From contig OZ243947.1 of NCBI GenBank assembly GCA_965214375.1, forward strand, positions 186,001 to 250,000: a stretch of DNA of 64,000 nucleotides. The letters are read 5' to 3'. Positions 36,184 to 45,319 of this stretch are shown one piece after another. The notes under the pieces are model-generated. The model saw nothing but the letters and a program-made list of their open reading frames with translations. It was not told the DNA's origin and searched no databases. A program made the translations under genes and the position numbers. This DNA comes from Endobugula sp965214375 (lineage in GTDB: Bacteria > Pseudomonadota > Gammaproteobacteria > Pseudomonadales > Cellvibrionaceae). Each line of letters starts with the position of its first letter. Positions within the stretch are counted from its first letter, which is position 1.

Positions 36184-36502
36184 TTCCGCAAGCCATGATG
36201 GCTTGTATATAAACAAATTCACTAATCTTATAAAAATAAAATCCTTTATATTATTTTCTAAATCCGTAAAGTGTGTTGTAGCACACGATGTGGTATGCTG
36301 AGCGCGCTAAAAAACACACGGGTACAGGAAATAGTCTTATTCATCACCGCTCCTGTCCGTGGTAGTTATCTCAGCTAAACGCTGCTCTTGGTCGAGAATA
36401 TAGTTGTTGGATACTGCATATATTTGTTAACCCCATACGCTTTTATGCAAATAGTGTGAAGGCGGTATGGAAACGTTATCTCGAATGTAAGAGCTTAGAA
36501 GC
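36184..36502. other. 319-bp intergenic region between apbC and fpr
   Basis: No convincing coding region. Near its left end is a hairpin, CAAGCC (36189-36194) with GGCTTG (36200-36205), which may end apbC transcription although its T tail is poor. The rest should carry the promoter of the fpr-etf cluster; I see no clear pair of promoter boxes. Confidence 0.4.
36189..36205 (+). terminator. Weak terminator-like hairpin after apbC
   Basis: Stem CAAGCC/GGCTTG with a five-base loop (ATGAT), 6 bp after the apbC stop. The following TATATAAAC is AT-rich rather than a T-run, so the call is tentative. Confidence 0.35.
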
Positions 36503-37282
36503 ATGAGTAAACTTTTAAAAGAAAAAGTCCTTGATGTTCATCATTGGACAGATACCTTATTTACTTTCACGACTACCCGCGATTCAAGTTTTCGCTTCCG
36601 CAGTGGTGAATTCACCATGATTGGTCTTGAGCAAGACGATGGCAAGCCACTGCTGCGTGCCTACAGTGTTACCAGCGCTCACTATGATGACCATCTCGAA
36701 TTTTTCAGTATTAAAGTGCCCAACGGCCCACTGACATCGCAATTACAGCATGTGAAGCCGGGTGATGACATTCTAGTACGCAGCAAAACCTCGGGTACGC
36801 TGGTGCCTGACTATCTGTATCCGGGCAAGCGCTTGTGGATGCTATCCACCGGTACGGGCTTGGCGCCATTTTTAAGTCTGATTAAAGACCCTGATATCTA
36901 TGAGCAATTTGACCATGTGATTCTTACTCACGGTGTGCGCTGGAAGCGTGAATTGGCTTACGAGCAACTCATAGAACACGATTTACCCAATAATGAACTG
37001 ATTGGCGAGATGATCTCCGAACAGCTGATTTACTACCCCACAGTAACGCGTGAAGAGTACAAACATCAGGGGCGTCTGACAGACTTGATCACTAGTGGCA
37101 AGTTAACCAAAGATTTGGGATTCCCGGATTTAAGCCCTGAAAATGACCGTTTTATGATTTGCGGTAGTCCTGCCATGCTCCAAGATAGCGTGAAAATTTT
37201 GGAAGACATGGGCTTTACTGAAGGGGTTGACGGTGTAGTCGGCCACTACGCTATTGAACGTGCATTTACTGAAAAAGGTTAG
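36503..37282 (+). CDS. fpr: Ferredoxin--NADP+ reductase
   Basis: FAD enzyme moving electrons between NADPH and ferredoxin/flavodoxin. 259 residues: the FAD-binding RAYSVTSAH motif near residue 55 (R-x-Y-S), the NADP loop STGTGLAPFLSLI, the CGSP motif near the end, and a C-terminal YAIERAFTEK extension as in bacterial subclass I reductases. It is followed by etfB after 15 bp, so it may be expressed with the electron-transfer flavoprotein. Position between apbC and etf is unusual. Confidence 0.93.
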   Translation: MSKLLKEKVLDVHHWTDTLFTFTTTRDSSFRFRSGEFTMIGLEQDDGKPLLRAYSVTSAHYDDHLEFFSIKVPNGPLTSQLQHVKPGDDILVRSKTSGTLVPDYLYPGKRLWMLSTGTGLAPFLSLIKDPDIYEQFDHVILTHGVRWKRELAYEQLIEHDLPNNELIGEMISEQLIYYPTVTREEYKHQGRLTDLITSGKLTKDLGFPDLSPENDRFMICGSPAMLQDSVKILEDMGFTEGVDGVVGHYAIERAFTEKG

Positions 37283-37297
37283 TGGCAGGAGTTGACG

Positions 37298-38050
37298 ATG
37301 CAAATACTAGTACCCATAAAACGTGTAGTGGATTACAACATCAAAGTGCGCGTTAAGCCTGATCACTCCGATGTGGATCTGAGCAGTGTCAAAATGTCCA
37401 TTAACCCTTTTTGTGAAATTGCTGTAGAAGAAGCGGTGCGCTTAAAAGAAGCGGGTGTTGCGACTGAAATAATCGTGGTATCTGTTGGCCCCAAACTGGC
37501 CGAGCAGCAGCTGCGAGCAGCGATGGCATTAGGCGCAGACCGCGCGATTCTGGTTGAAACAGATGAAGAGTTACAACCACTGGCGATTGCCAAAACCTTG
37601 AAGGGGATTGTTGATCGTGAATCACCAGAACTGGTTCTGTTTGGTAAGCAATCCATTGATGGTGAAAACAATCAGACCGGGCAAATGCTGGCGGCGCTGG
37701 CTAACTTCTCTCAGGCAACGTTTGCCTCTGAAGTTAAGCTGGAAGGTGGCCAAGCCATTGTCACTAGCGAAGTTGACGGTGGTTTGAAAACCATCGCATT
37801 GCATTTGCCTGCGGTCATCACGGCGGACTTGCGTCTTAATGAACCGCGTTATGCGTCAATGCCCAATATTATGAAGGCCAAGAAAAAGCCATTGGAAAAA
37901 ATGACACCTGCTGATATTGGTGTTGAGATTACACAAACACAAGAAACTCTGAAAGTCGAACCGCCACAGGAACGTCAGGGTGGTATTAAAGTCGCTTCTA
38001 TTACCGAGCTTGTCGAAAAGCTAAAAAATGAAGCCAGAGTCTTATCTTGA
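37298..38050 (+). CDS. etfB: Electron transfer flavoprotein beta subunit
   Basis: Small ETF subunit (250 residues) that binds AMP and shares a heterodimer with EtfA, carrying electrons from acyl-CoA and other flavin dehydrogenases to ETF:quinone oxidoreductase. The start MQILVPIKRVVDYN is standard; an upstream TTG in frame was not used. Signature residues include SINPFCEIAVEEAVRLKE, the AMP-contact region GKQSIDGENNQTGQML and LRLNEPRYASMPNIMKAK (ETF-beta recognition loop). Confidence 0.95.
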   Translation: MQILVPIKRVVDYNIKVRVKPDHSDVDLSSVKMSINPFCEIAVEEAVRLKEAGVATEIIVVSVGPKLAEQQLRAAMALGADRAILVETDEELQPLAIAKTLKGIVDRESPELVLFGKQSIDGENNQTGQMLAALANFSQATFASEVKLEGGQAIVTSEVDGGLKTIALHLPAVITADLRLNEPRYASMPNIMKAKKKPLEKMTPADIGVEITQTQETLKVEPPQERQGGIKVASITELVEKLKNEARVLS

Positions 38051-38061
38051 GGATATAATTG

Positions 38062-38991
38062 ATGAGTATTTTAGTGATTGCAGAACACAATAATGAGCAG
38101 ATTTCATCGGCAACGCTGAGTGTGTTATCGGCAGCAGAAAAGATTGGTGATGATATCCATTTGTTAGTTGCAGGCCACAATATTGATAATGTGACTACAG
38201 CAGCAACACAAGTGACGGGTGTCAGCAAGGTGTTAAGTGCCGATGCGCAGGCGTATGCCCACCAGTTGGCTGAAAATATCGCCCCGCTAGTGGTGGAGCT
38301 GGGTTCTGACTATACCCATATCTTTGCGGCAGCGTCCACCAGTGGTAAAGACCTGTTGCCGCGTGTCGCTGCGCTACTGGATGTGGGTATGGTCTCTGAC
38401 ATTATCGCCATTGATACGGCCGATACCTTTAAGCGCCCCATCTATGCAGGCAATGCTGTGGCAACGGTCAAAAGTAATGATACGGTTAAAATAGCCACTG
38501 TGCGTGTGTCCTCCTTTGGGGTTGTTGAGGCTCAAGGGGGTAGTGCTGAGGTGGTTACACTCAGTCAGGATACTGATGCGGGACTGTCCAGTTTTGTCAG
38601 TGAAGATAAAGAACAGTCGGATCTCCCCGAATTAACTGATGCAAAAATCGTTGTTTCTGGTGGTCGTGGTTTGCAAAATGGTGAAAACTTTAGTCTACTG
38701 TACAGTCTAGCTGAAAAGCTTGGTGCAGCGGTCGGTGCCTCGCGTGCGGCAGTGGATGCGGGCTATGTGCCGAATGACCTGCAAGTCGGGCAGACCGGAA
38801 AAATCGTCGCACCAGAGCTTTATATTGCAGTGGGAGTGTCTGGCGCGATACAGCATCTTGCCGGCATGAAAGACTCTCGAGTTATCGTTGCGATTAACAA
38901 AGATGAAGATGCGCCGATTTTTGATATTGCAGATTACGGTCTGGTTGCTGACTTATTTGAAGCGATTCCAGCACTCGAAGCTGCTATTTAA
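38062..38991 (+). CDS. etfA: Electron transfer flavoprotein alpha subunit
   Basis: FAD-binding partner of EtfB, 309 residues. The C-terminal FAD domain shows VSGGRGLQNGENFSLLY, GASRAAVDAGYVPNDLQVGQTGK, VGVSGAIQHLAGMKDS and the final INKDEDAPIFDIADYGLV, all typical. It follows etfB by 11 bp. Start is the ATG at 38062; the preceding TTG is not needed. Confidence 0.95.
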   Translation: MSILVIAEHNNEQISSATLSVLSAAEKIGDDIHLLVAGHNIDNVTTAATQVTGVSKVLSADAQAYAHQLAENIAPLVVELGSDYTHIFAAASTSGKDLLPRVAALLDVGMVSDIIAIDTADTFKRPIYAGNAVATVKSNDTVKIATVRVSSFGVVEAQGGSAEVVTLSQDTDAGLSSFVSEDKEQSDLPELTDAKIVVSGGRGLQNGENFSLLYSLAEKLGAAVGASRAAVDAGYVPNDLQVGQTGKIVAPELYIAVGVSGAIQHLAGMKDSRVIVAINKDEDAPIFDIADYGLVADLFEAIPALEAAI

Positions 38992-39044
38992 TAACATTGA
39001 CTTAATACGTTTACTTTATTGACTAAACCTTCAGGTTCAACACT

Positions 39045-40703
39045 GTGCAACGAGAATCCATGGAATATGATGTGGTTATCGTGGGTGCTGGGCCTGCGGG
39101 TTTAGCTGCGTCTATCCGTCTTAAACAATTAGCGCTTGAAAGCAATCTTGAGCTATCGGTTTGTATCCTTGAAAAAGGGTCTGAAGTCGGTGCCCATATC
39201 CTCTCTGGTGCGGTTCTCGAACCTCGCGCCCTGAATGAACTGATTCCCGATTGGCAAAACCTTGATGCACCCCTGCACACAGCCGTGAATAAGGATGAGG
39301 TATTATTTTTAACCTCAGCGGAAAAGTCATTAACAATGCCCAACCTGTTGGTGCCCAAGCCGATGCACAATACGGGTAATTACATTATTAGTCTGGGTAA
39401 TTTCTGCCGTTGGTTGGCTGAACAGGCTGAAGCCTTGGCAGTAGAAATCTTTCCGGGGTTTGCCGCAGCAGAAGTATTGTTTAATGATGATGGCAGTGTG
39501 AAAGGTGTCGCGACGGGTGATATGGGTATTGCCCGTGACGGTACCGAAAAGCCGGGTTATGAACCGGGTATGGAGTTACATGCCAAGTATACGCTGTTTA
39601 CGGAAGGCTGCCGGGGACATTTGGGCAAACAACTGATTCAACAATTTCAGTTGGATGCGAATGTATTGCCGCAACACTATGGTTTGGGCATTAAAGAACT
39701 GTGGGATATTGATCCTGAGATGCATCAACCTGGTTTGGTGGTACATGGTGCCGGCTGGCCTCTCGCTGAACACGGAGGGTCGGGTGGTTTTTTTCTCTAT
39801 CATGGGGACAATCATCAGGTGTCGGTAGGCCTGATTACCGACCTTAATTACCGCAACCCGCATTTGAGCCCATATGACGAATTTCAGCGTCTCAAGCATC
39901 ATCCGGCGATTGCCCAATACCTCCGCGGGGGTACACGTGTCTCTTATGGTGCCCGCGCCATTGCCAAAGGTGGTTTGCAATCATTGCCCACGATGACCAT
40001 GCCCGGTGCCTTGTTACTCGGTTGTGATGCGGGGACCTTGAATTTTTCTAAAATCAAAGGCACTCATACCGCGATGAAGTCCGGTATGATCGCGGCGGAA
40101 ACAGTCATGGCTGAATTTGTGGATGATTTTGCCAGTACCGGGAAAGAGTTAGGCCAGTATCAGCAAAATGTTAACGCCTCATGGTTATATAAAGAGCTTT
40201 ATCAAAGCCGTAATTTTGGTGCGGCTCTGCATAAGTGGGGCCCATGGGTGGGGGGTGCCTTTAATTTTATTGAGCAAAACCTGTTTGCGGGTCGTTTGCC
40301 GGTGACCTTGAGCGATGGTGGTGCTGATCATGAGCAGTTGAAGCCAGCAACAGATTTTGCACCCATCGATTATCCCAAGCCGGATGGTGTGCTGAGTTTT
40401 GAGAAGTTGTCATCGGTGTTTTTATCCAATACCAACCACGAAGAAGACCAACCTTGCCATTTGACATTGCTGGCGCAAGACGTACCGATTCAACATAACC
40501 TGGCATTGTACAATGCACCGGAGCAGCGTTACTGCCCGGCGGGTGTTTATGAAATTGTCGAAGACGATGATCAATTACCCCGGTTACAAATCAATGCTCA
40601 AAACTGCGTACACTGTAAAACCTGTGATATTAAAGACCCGACGCAGAATATTCAGTGGGTGGTACCGGAAGGCACGGGCGGACCTAATTATCCCAATATG
40701 TAA
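39045..40703 (+). CDS. Electron transfer flavoprotein-ubiquinone oxidoreductase
   Basis: Membrane-associated FAD and 4Fe-4S enzyme that passes electrons from reduced ETF to ubiquinone. 552 residues starting at GTG 39045 (family start MxRESMEYDVVIVGAGPAG); the FAD-binding GAGPAG is at about residue 15. C-terminal 4Fe-4S motif CVHCKTCDIKDPTQNIQW. Its place after etfBA completes a pathway: dehydrogenase to EtfAB to this enzyme to quinone, alongside the RNF genes 5 kb away. Confidence 0.95.
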   Translation: MQRESMEYDVVIVGAGPAGLAASIRLKQLALESNLELSVCILEKGSEVGAHILSGAVLEPRALNELIPDWQNLDAPLHTAVNKDEVLFLTSAEKSLTMPNLLVPKPMHNTGNYIISLGNFCRWLAEQAEALAVEIFPGFAAAEVLFNDDGSVKGVATGDMGIARDGTEKPGYEPGMELHAKYTLFTEGCRGHLGKQLIQQFQLDANVLPQHYGLGIKELWDIDPEMHQPGLVVHGAGWPLAEHGGSGGFFLYHGDNHQVSVGLITDLNYRNPHLSPYDEFQRLKHHPAIAQYLRGGTRVSYGARAIAKGGLQSLPTMTMPGALLLGCDAGTLNFSKIKGTHTAMKSGMIAAETVMAEFVDDFASTGKELGQYQQNVNASWLYKELYQSRNFGAALHKWGPWVGGAFNFIEQNLFAGRLPVTLSDGGADHEQLKPATDFAPIDYPKPDGVLSFEKLSSVFLSNTNHEEDQPCHLTLLAQDVPIQHNLALYNAPEQRYCPAGVYEIVEDDDQLPRLQINAQNCVHCKTCDIKDPTQNIQWVVPEGTGGPNYPNM

Positions 40704-40776
40704 TATGGCTTGATTGTCATTTCATACACCTTTACCATTCCAGGTTGGTTATAAACAGGGTAATTCTGGAGCAATA

Positions 40777-41346
40777 ATGAGTATTAAATCGGATAAGTGG
40801 ATGCGCCGTATGGCTGAGTCAGACGGTATGATTGAACCATTGGAAGCAGAGCAGGTGCGTTATGCCGAGAACGGTGAGCGGCTGATATCTTATGGAACCT
40901 CCAGCTATGGTTATGATGTGCGCTGTGCAGACGAATTTAAAATTTTTACCAATGTCCATTCTTCTGTCGTCGACCCCAAGAACTTTGATGAAAACAGCTT
41001 TGTCGATATTAAAAGTGATGTGTGCATTATTCCGCCCAATTCATTTGCGTTAGCACGTACAGTGGAGTACTTTCGCATTCCACGCAGCATACTCACTGTG
41101 TGTTTGGGTAAATCCACCTATGCGCGTTGTGGGATTATTGTGAATGTGACTCCGCTTGAACCCGAGTGGGAAGGGCATGTCACATTGGAATTTTCCAATA
41201 CAACCCCGTTGCCGGCAAAAGTTTATGCCAATGAAGGTGTTGCACAAATGCTGTTTTTTGAATCCGATGAAGTGTGTGATACGTCTTATAGAGACCGTGG
41301 AGGCAAGTATCAGGGACAGACAGGTGTAACGCTGCCTAAAACCTGA
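40777..41346 (+). CDS. dcd: dCTP deaminase
   Basis: Converts dCTP to dUTP, the first step toward dUMP and dTMP. 189 residues beginning MSIKSDKWMRRMAESDGMI, with the trimer motif GTSSYGYDVRCADEFKIF, LARTVEYF (catalytic Glu region), KSTYARCGI and the C-terminal GGKYQGQTGVTLPKT that closes over substrate. ATG 40777 has a good ribosome-binding site (GGAG); an in-frame ATG 63 bp upstream gives a non-family extension. Confidence 0.97.
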   Translation: MSIKSDKWMRRMAESDGMIEPLEAEQVRYAENGERLISYGTSSYGYDVRCADEFKIFTNVHSSVVDPKNFDENSFVDIKSDVCIIPPNSFALARTVEYFRIPRSILTVCLGKSTYARCGIIVNVTPLEPEWEGHVTLEFSNTTPLPAKVYANEGVAQMLFFESDEVCDTSYRDRGGKYQGQTGVTLPKT

Positions 41347-41369
41347 TACGTCTTTTTCTTTGAATTTTA

Positions 41370-41810
41370 CTACTTGATTTGTGCCAGATAATTCTCCAAG
41401 CGATCTTTATGGGCAGCGAATTTTAGGACTTTCTTGGATTTTTCTTTGATTTCTTCAAGGTTGGTGGGTTTGCCCGCTACAATAACACCAACCATTGCCA
41501 TAATTTCGTGTGGCAAGCATTTGTAGACATAAACGCCTTCTTTATCGAGAGTGACAGAGACTTTCTGGCTCATCAAACCTGTCCATGTGACTGACCCTTC
41601 GGGGGTTAAGCCTGCAACAGACTCGGCATTATGAGCAAGGTCTGTAGGCACAAAATGTACGGTGTCACCCACAGCAACGTGTAGTACCGCAGGTTCAAAT
41701 ACCATAATGCCTTCGGCGCCGATATTTTTCATTTCTACAATATGTTCAGCTGCTAATGTTTTCATTGCCGTTAAAACAAGTAATAAAGCTGCCAGTAATT
41801 TATATTTCAT
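41370..41810 (-). CDS. Pseudoazurin (type 1 copper protein)
   Basis: Periplasmic blue-copper electron carrier, often donor to nitrite reductase or cytochrome oxidases. 146 residues with a signal peptide (1-20, MKYKLLAALLLVLTAMKTLA). The copper site is visible: His in PTDLAHNAES, then Cys, His and Met in YKCLPHEIMAMVG, the pseudoazurin spacing CxxxxHxxxM. It also carries the typical C-terminal extension with helices (KPTNLEEIKEKSKKVL). A Fur-like box lies 41 bp upstream at 41851-41865. Partners are not in this window. Confidence 0.9.
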   Translation of the reverse strand: MKYKLLAALLLVLTAMKTLAAEHIVEMKNIGAEGIMVFEPAVLHVAVGDTVHFVPTDLAHNAESVAGLTPEGSVTWTGLMSQKVSVTLDKEGVYVYKCLPHEIMAMVGVIVAGKPTNLEEIKEKSKKVLKFAAHKDRLENYLAQIK

Positions 41811-41850
41811 AACCTATGCTCTTCCTGTTAAACGAAAGTTTGATTTTAAG

Positions 41851-41865
41851 TGATAATGGTTATCG
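41851..41865 (-). promoter_or_regulatory. Possible Fur-like box upstream of pseudoazurin
   Basis: TGATAAT G GTTATCG matches the 7-1-7 Fur consensus TGATAAT-N-ATTATCA at 12 of 14 fixed positions. It lies 41 bp upstream of the pseudoazurin start codon, a plausible operator place. It could mean control by iron or by another Fur-family metal sensor. Confidence 0.45.
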
Positions 41866-42044
41866 CTGTTACCTACGTCTTGTATTCTGATTGTTACTTA
41901 CGTATCGGTTGTTTTAATAGATCGTGTAAATGACTATTGCGATACAAAATTTACTTCGACCTGTTGTGTTGCTGCTTTATAATAAAGCATGCAGATGGTA
42001 CCCTCCACACGATATACACTATTAACCCATTCAACGTAGATATT

Positions 42045-43532
42045 ATGACAGTCCGCACTCGAATCGCACCTTCGCCTACTGGTGACCCTCATGTAGGCAC
42101 CGCTTATATTGCTTTATTTAATGTATGTTTTGCACGCCAGCATGCGGGTGAGTTTATTCTCCGTATTGAAGATACTGATCAGGCACGTTCTACGCGTGAA
42201 TCGGAACAGGCGATTTTTGATAGTCTGCGCTGGTTGGGTCTGGAGTGGTCAGAAGGCCCAGATGTTGGGGGTGAGTATGGCCCTTATCGTCAGAGTGAGC
42301 GTGCCGACATTTACCAGCAGTATGCGCAACAATTGTTGGACAACGGCCATGCATTCCGCTGTTATCGTACTCCGGAGGAGCTGGATGAATTGCGCAATGC
42401 GCGCCGTGAACAAGGCGGTTTTACGGCACTAAAACCTAGTGAATTACGCATGCCTGAAGAGGAGGTTGCCCGTCGAGAAGCGGCGGGTATGCCTTCAGTT
42501 GTGCGTATGGTGGTGCCAGAAGGAGAAGGGCCTTGCCCGGTGGATGATATGTTACGCGGTACCATTGAATTGGACTGGGGGCAGGTGGATGCACAAATTT
42601 TGCTGAAGTCCGATGGTTTGCCGACTTACCATTTAGCGAATGTGGTTGATGACCACCTGATGAAAATTACCCACGTGATTCGTGGTGAAGAATGGATTAA
42701 CTCGGCACCTAAACATCAGTTGTTATATCAATACTTTGGCTGGGAGATGCCCGTACTTTGTCATTTACCTTTATTGCGTAACCCCGATAAATCTAAACTG
42801 AGTAAGCGTAAAAAACCAACCAGTATTCTGTACTATGAAAAAATGGGCTATTTGCCTGAAGGCCTGATTAATTATTTAGGGCGTATGGGTTGGTCCATGC
42901 CAGATGAGCGTGAGAAGTTTACCTTAGACGAAATGATCGCTGCGTTTGATATCAACCGCGTGTCATTGGGGGGGCCGGTGTTTGATGTTGAAAAACTCTC
43001 TTGGCTTAATGGCTTGTGGATTCGTGAAGAGCTGGATACTGAGCAATTAGCGCAACGTTTACAAGATTGGGCGCTAAACGAGGAGCGTATTAAGGCGATC
43101 CTTCCCCAAGCGCAAGCGCGAATGGAAACCTTAAGTGACTTTATGCCATTGGCGGGCTTTCTGTTTTCAGGCCAGTTACCCTTGGATCCAGCCAACTATG
43201 ATGAGCTCAAGCTGGATGAAGAGCAATTAAAGCAGGTACTACAGTTTGTATTATGGAAACTGGAAGCACTGAGAGAGTGGCAACGCGATGAGATTTTTAA
43301 CAGTGTAAAATCACTGGCAGATGCGATGGATATCAAGCTAAAAGACTTCTTAGCGCCTTTATTTGTGGCTATTTCAGGCACCACCGCCTCATTTTCCGTG
43401 ATGGATGCTATGGTGTTGCTCGGGCCGGATATGTCGCGTGCGCGTATTCGCTCCGCTTTAACGGGCCTCTATGGTGAGATGGGTAACAAGCAGTTGAAGA
43501 AGCTGGAGAAGGGATATCAAGCGCTTAATTAG
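42045..43532 (+). CDS. gltX: Glutamyl-tRNA synthetase
   Basis: Charges tRNA(Glu). 495 residues from ATG 42045, beginning MTVRTRIAPSPTGDPHVGTA; the HIGH-equivalent HVGT and the KMSKS-equivalent KLSKRKK near residue 255 are present, followed by an all-helical anticodon-binding part. The longer upstream frame (36 extra residues) lacks family resemblance and was rejected. In Pseudomonas gltX is followed closely by tRNA-Ala and tRNA-Glu genes; here a broken repeat-protein gene separates it from tRNA-Ala. Confidence 0.96.
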   Translation: MTVRTRIAPSPTGDPHVGTAYIALFNVCFARQHAGEFILRIEDTDQARSTRESEQAIFDSLRWLGLEWSEGPDVGGEYGPYRQSERADIYQQYAQQLLDNGHAFRCYRTPEELDELRNARREQGGFTALKPSELRMPEEEVARREAAGMPSVVRMVVPEGEGPCPVDDMLRGTIELDWGQVDAQILLKSDGLPTYHLANVVDDHLMKITHVIRGEEWINSAPKHQLLYQYFGWEMPVLCHLPLLRNPDKSKLSKRKKPTSILYYEKMGYLPEGLINYLGRMGWSMPDEREKFTLDEMIAAFDINRVSLGGPVFDVEKLSWLNGLWIREELDTEQLAQRLQDWALNEERIKAILPQAQARMETLSDFMPLAGFLFSGQLPLDPANYDELKLDEEQLKQVLQFVLWKLEALREWQRDEIFNSVKSLADAMDIKLKDFLAPLFVAISGTTASFSVMDAMVLLGPDMSRARIRSALTGLYGEMGNKQLKKLEKGYQALN

Positions 43533-43635
43533 GGTCAAAATCATGTAAATTTTAAAATATTTCTTTATATTTGTTATTTTTTTACCTAATATGTCAATTC
43601 CATTTTGGGAATAATATATTTAAGGAGAGATAATT

Positions 43636-45109
43636 ATGAAGAAATATAAGTTTAAACCCTTACTATCAGCTTCTTTAGTGTCAGGTGTGCTGCTATCTCA
43701 GTCAGTATTTGCCATGACAAGCAGTTGTGAAGCCAACTATTATTGCTGGCGGTACTCTGACAGGGACTGCTATAGGGGATGTATTACACGGTGGTGCTGG
43801 TAGTGACCGCTTTTTCTCAGGTGGTGTATCCCAAGGTAATGAAAGCGTCCGTAGTAATGGTGGTGCTGATTATCTTGTGTTTACAAGTTCAGATGCTCTT
43901 GTCGCTGATGGTGCAGGTAATGGTATCGGTGATGTCCGTATTCGTGATTTTGTGATCGATAACACTGCCATTAACTTCGAAGCTGATTCAATCGTACTGG
44001 GTGATTTTTTTGGTCAGCAGCTCAACGCGGCCAATATTGGTGGGTATTTGCATATCGTCAGTGATGCACTGGCTGCGCCTAATCTTTCGGTGATTTATCT
44101 TAACCGGGAAGGTGATTTTTCTGCAGCGGATAAACAGGCGCTTGACGATGGTGAGGGTTTTGCTGTCGGGTATGGTGCTGATTTATTCCTAGAATACCAG
44201 GCTCAGCAGGGCGATAATCACTTTGAAAATATCACCGGGCATGCCGACAATTCGTTCGAGCAGCTACAAGCACTGATTGATATGGGCTTTTTAACGCTAT
44301 CTCCAACGGATATCTTCGGTAGTACGGGTAATGATTTTCTCGTAGGCACCAGTGCTAACGAAAATTTCATCAGTCGAGGAGGCTTTAATGGTGGCGATGA
44401 TGTCCGTGGTAATGGAGGCTCTGATACCCTGATTTTCTCAAATCGTGATCCGTTGAATAAAGATGTGGCGAATGCGATGGGTGCCGGTTCACACTATCGT
44501 ATTCGTGATTGGATGATTGAGGATAAACAACAGTTCCCTGATGCTGATTCTATTGCGATAGGAGACTTGATTGGAAGGCCACACCTCAATGCCAGTAATA
44601 TCGGCCCTTATATACATATTATCAGTGGTACCTTTGGCGCCAACCGTTCCAGTATTCTGATTGATGTTGATGGCCAGTTTACAGACGAGGACAGATTAGC
44701 CTTAAATGCTGATCCGGCTTCCGGTGGTTATGGAACTGATTTGTTTCTGGAGTTTTAAGATAATTATAACGACCCAAATAACCCGTTGGCGAACAATATC
44801 GCCACATTAACGGGTCATCCCGACAACTCTATCGCGCAATTACAAGAATTGATTGATTGGGGATTCTTGGATTTATCTACCAGACCATCAACCGGTATTC
44901 CATGCGCAGTAGGCTTGCAAGGAGAGACTGGTCCGCAAGGCCCTGAAGGTCCACAAGGCCCTGCCGGCGCGGATGGTCAAGATGGTGCAGATGGTCAGGA
45001 TGGTTTCACTTTAGAAAATGTCATATGTCCGGATTTCACACTTATTCGTGGGTTTGGTCCAAACGGAGCGCTTATCTGTACTGAGTCAAATATGGGCGGT
45101 AATCCTTAA
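43636..45109 (+). pseudogene. Secreted RTX/T1SS-like repeat protein with collagen-like tail, frameshift plus in-frame TAA
   Basis: The first frame (ATG 43636) gives a Sec signal peptide (FKPLLSASLVSGVLLSQSVFA). A frameshift near 43712-43726 leads to the main frame, which runs to TAA 44756-44758, resumes in the same frame, and ends at 45109. The main frame holds two diverged copies of a roughly 170-residue unit (about 43751-44300 and 44312-44880). Each has a Gly/Asp-rich start (GTAIGDVLHGGAGSDR; GSTGNDFLVG), a DSIVLGDF/DSIAIGDL centre, GYGADLFLEY/GYGTDLFLEF and GHADNSFEQLQALIDMGFL/GHPDNSIAQLQELIDWGFL. The layout resembles the C-terminal domains of type I secreted proteins. The end has 11 Gly-X-Y triplets (GETGPQGPEGPQGPAG) like bacterial collagens. 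Confidence 0.7.
44895..45030 (+). repeat. Collagen-like Gly-X-Y triplet repeats
   Basis: Within the broken repeat protein, after the second T1SS-like unit, eleven consecutive Gly-X-Y triplets can be read, changing from Pro-rich (GPQGPEGPQGPAG) to Asp/Gln-rich (GADGQDGADGQDG). Such tails form trimeric triple helices in secreted bacterial proteins. Confidence 0.7.
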
Positions 45110-45198
45110 AATATACATCACTGTATCAGTAATCTGTTGCTACACTGATACCGTGACTGACGTATTTAATCAATTATTGTATACATGATAGAAAATAT

Positions 45199-45229
45199 AT
45201 GGGAAGGCAAGTTTTTCTTACCTTCCCAT
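45199..45229. terminator. Strong terminator-like hairpin before the tRNA promoter
   Basis: ATGGGAAGGCAAG (45199-45211) pairs with CTTACCTTCCCAT (45217-45229) over 12 bp with one mismatch and a five-T loop. It sits 89 bp after the end of the repeat-protein gene and just before the tRNA-Ala promoter, so it probably ends the upstream transcript. The T tail is weak on the forward side. Confidence 0.6.
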
Positions 45230-45261
45230 CATTCTATTTGGCATATAGAAACGGTTATTAC

Positions 45262-45290
45262 TTGTCACCTTTCTAACTTATCGGTAGAAT
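45262..45290 (+). promoter_or_regulatory. tRNA-Ala promoter
   Basis: TTGTCA (45262-45267), exactly 17 bp, TAGAAT (45285-45290), then a GC-rich discriminator GCCGCC of the kind found in stringently controlled stable-RNA promoters. Mature tRNA starts about 30 bp downstream of the -10 box. Confidence 0.75.
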
Positions 45291-45319
45291 GCCGCCTCTT
45301 TTCTAGAATTACCTCATTT

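Noticed and set aside
36270..36300. Promoter boxes (TTGTAG and TATGCT) before fpr
   Set aside because: The spacing is only about 12 bp, too short for a sigma-70 promoter.
44895..45030. CRISPR-like short repeats
   Set aside because: The period is 9 bp and codes Gly-X-Y triplets within a protein frame; no spacer structure. No CRISPR array or cas gene was seen anywhere in the window.
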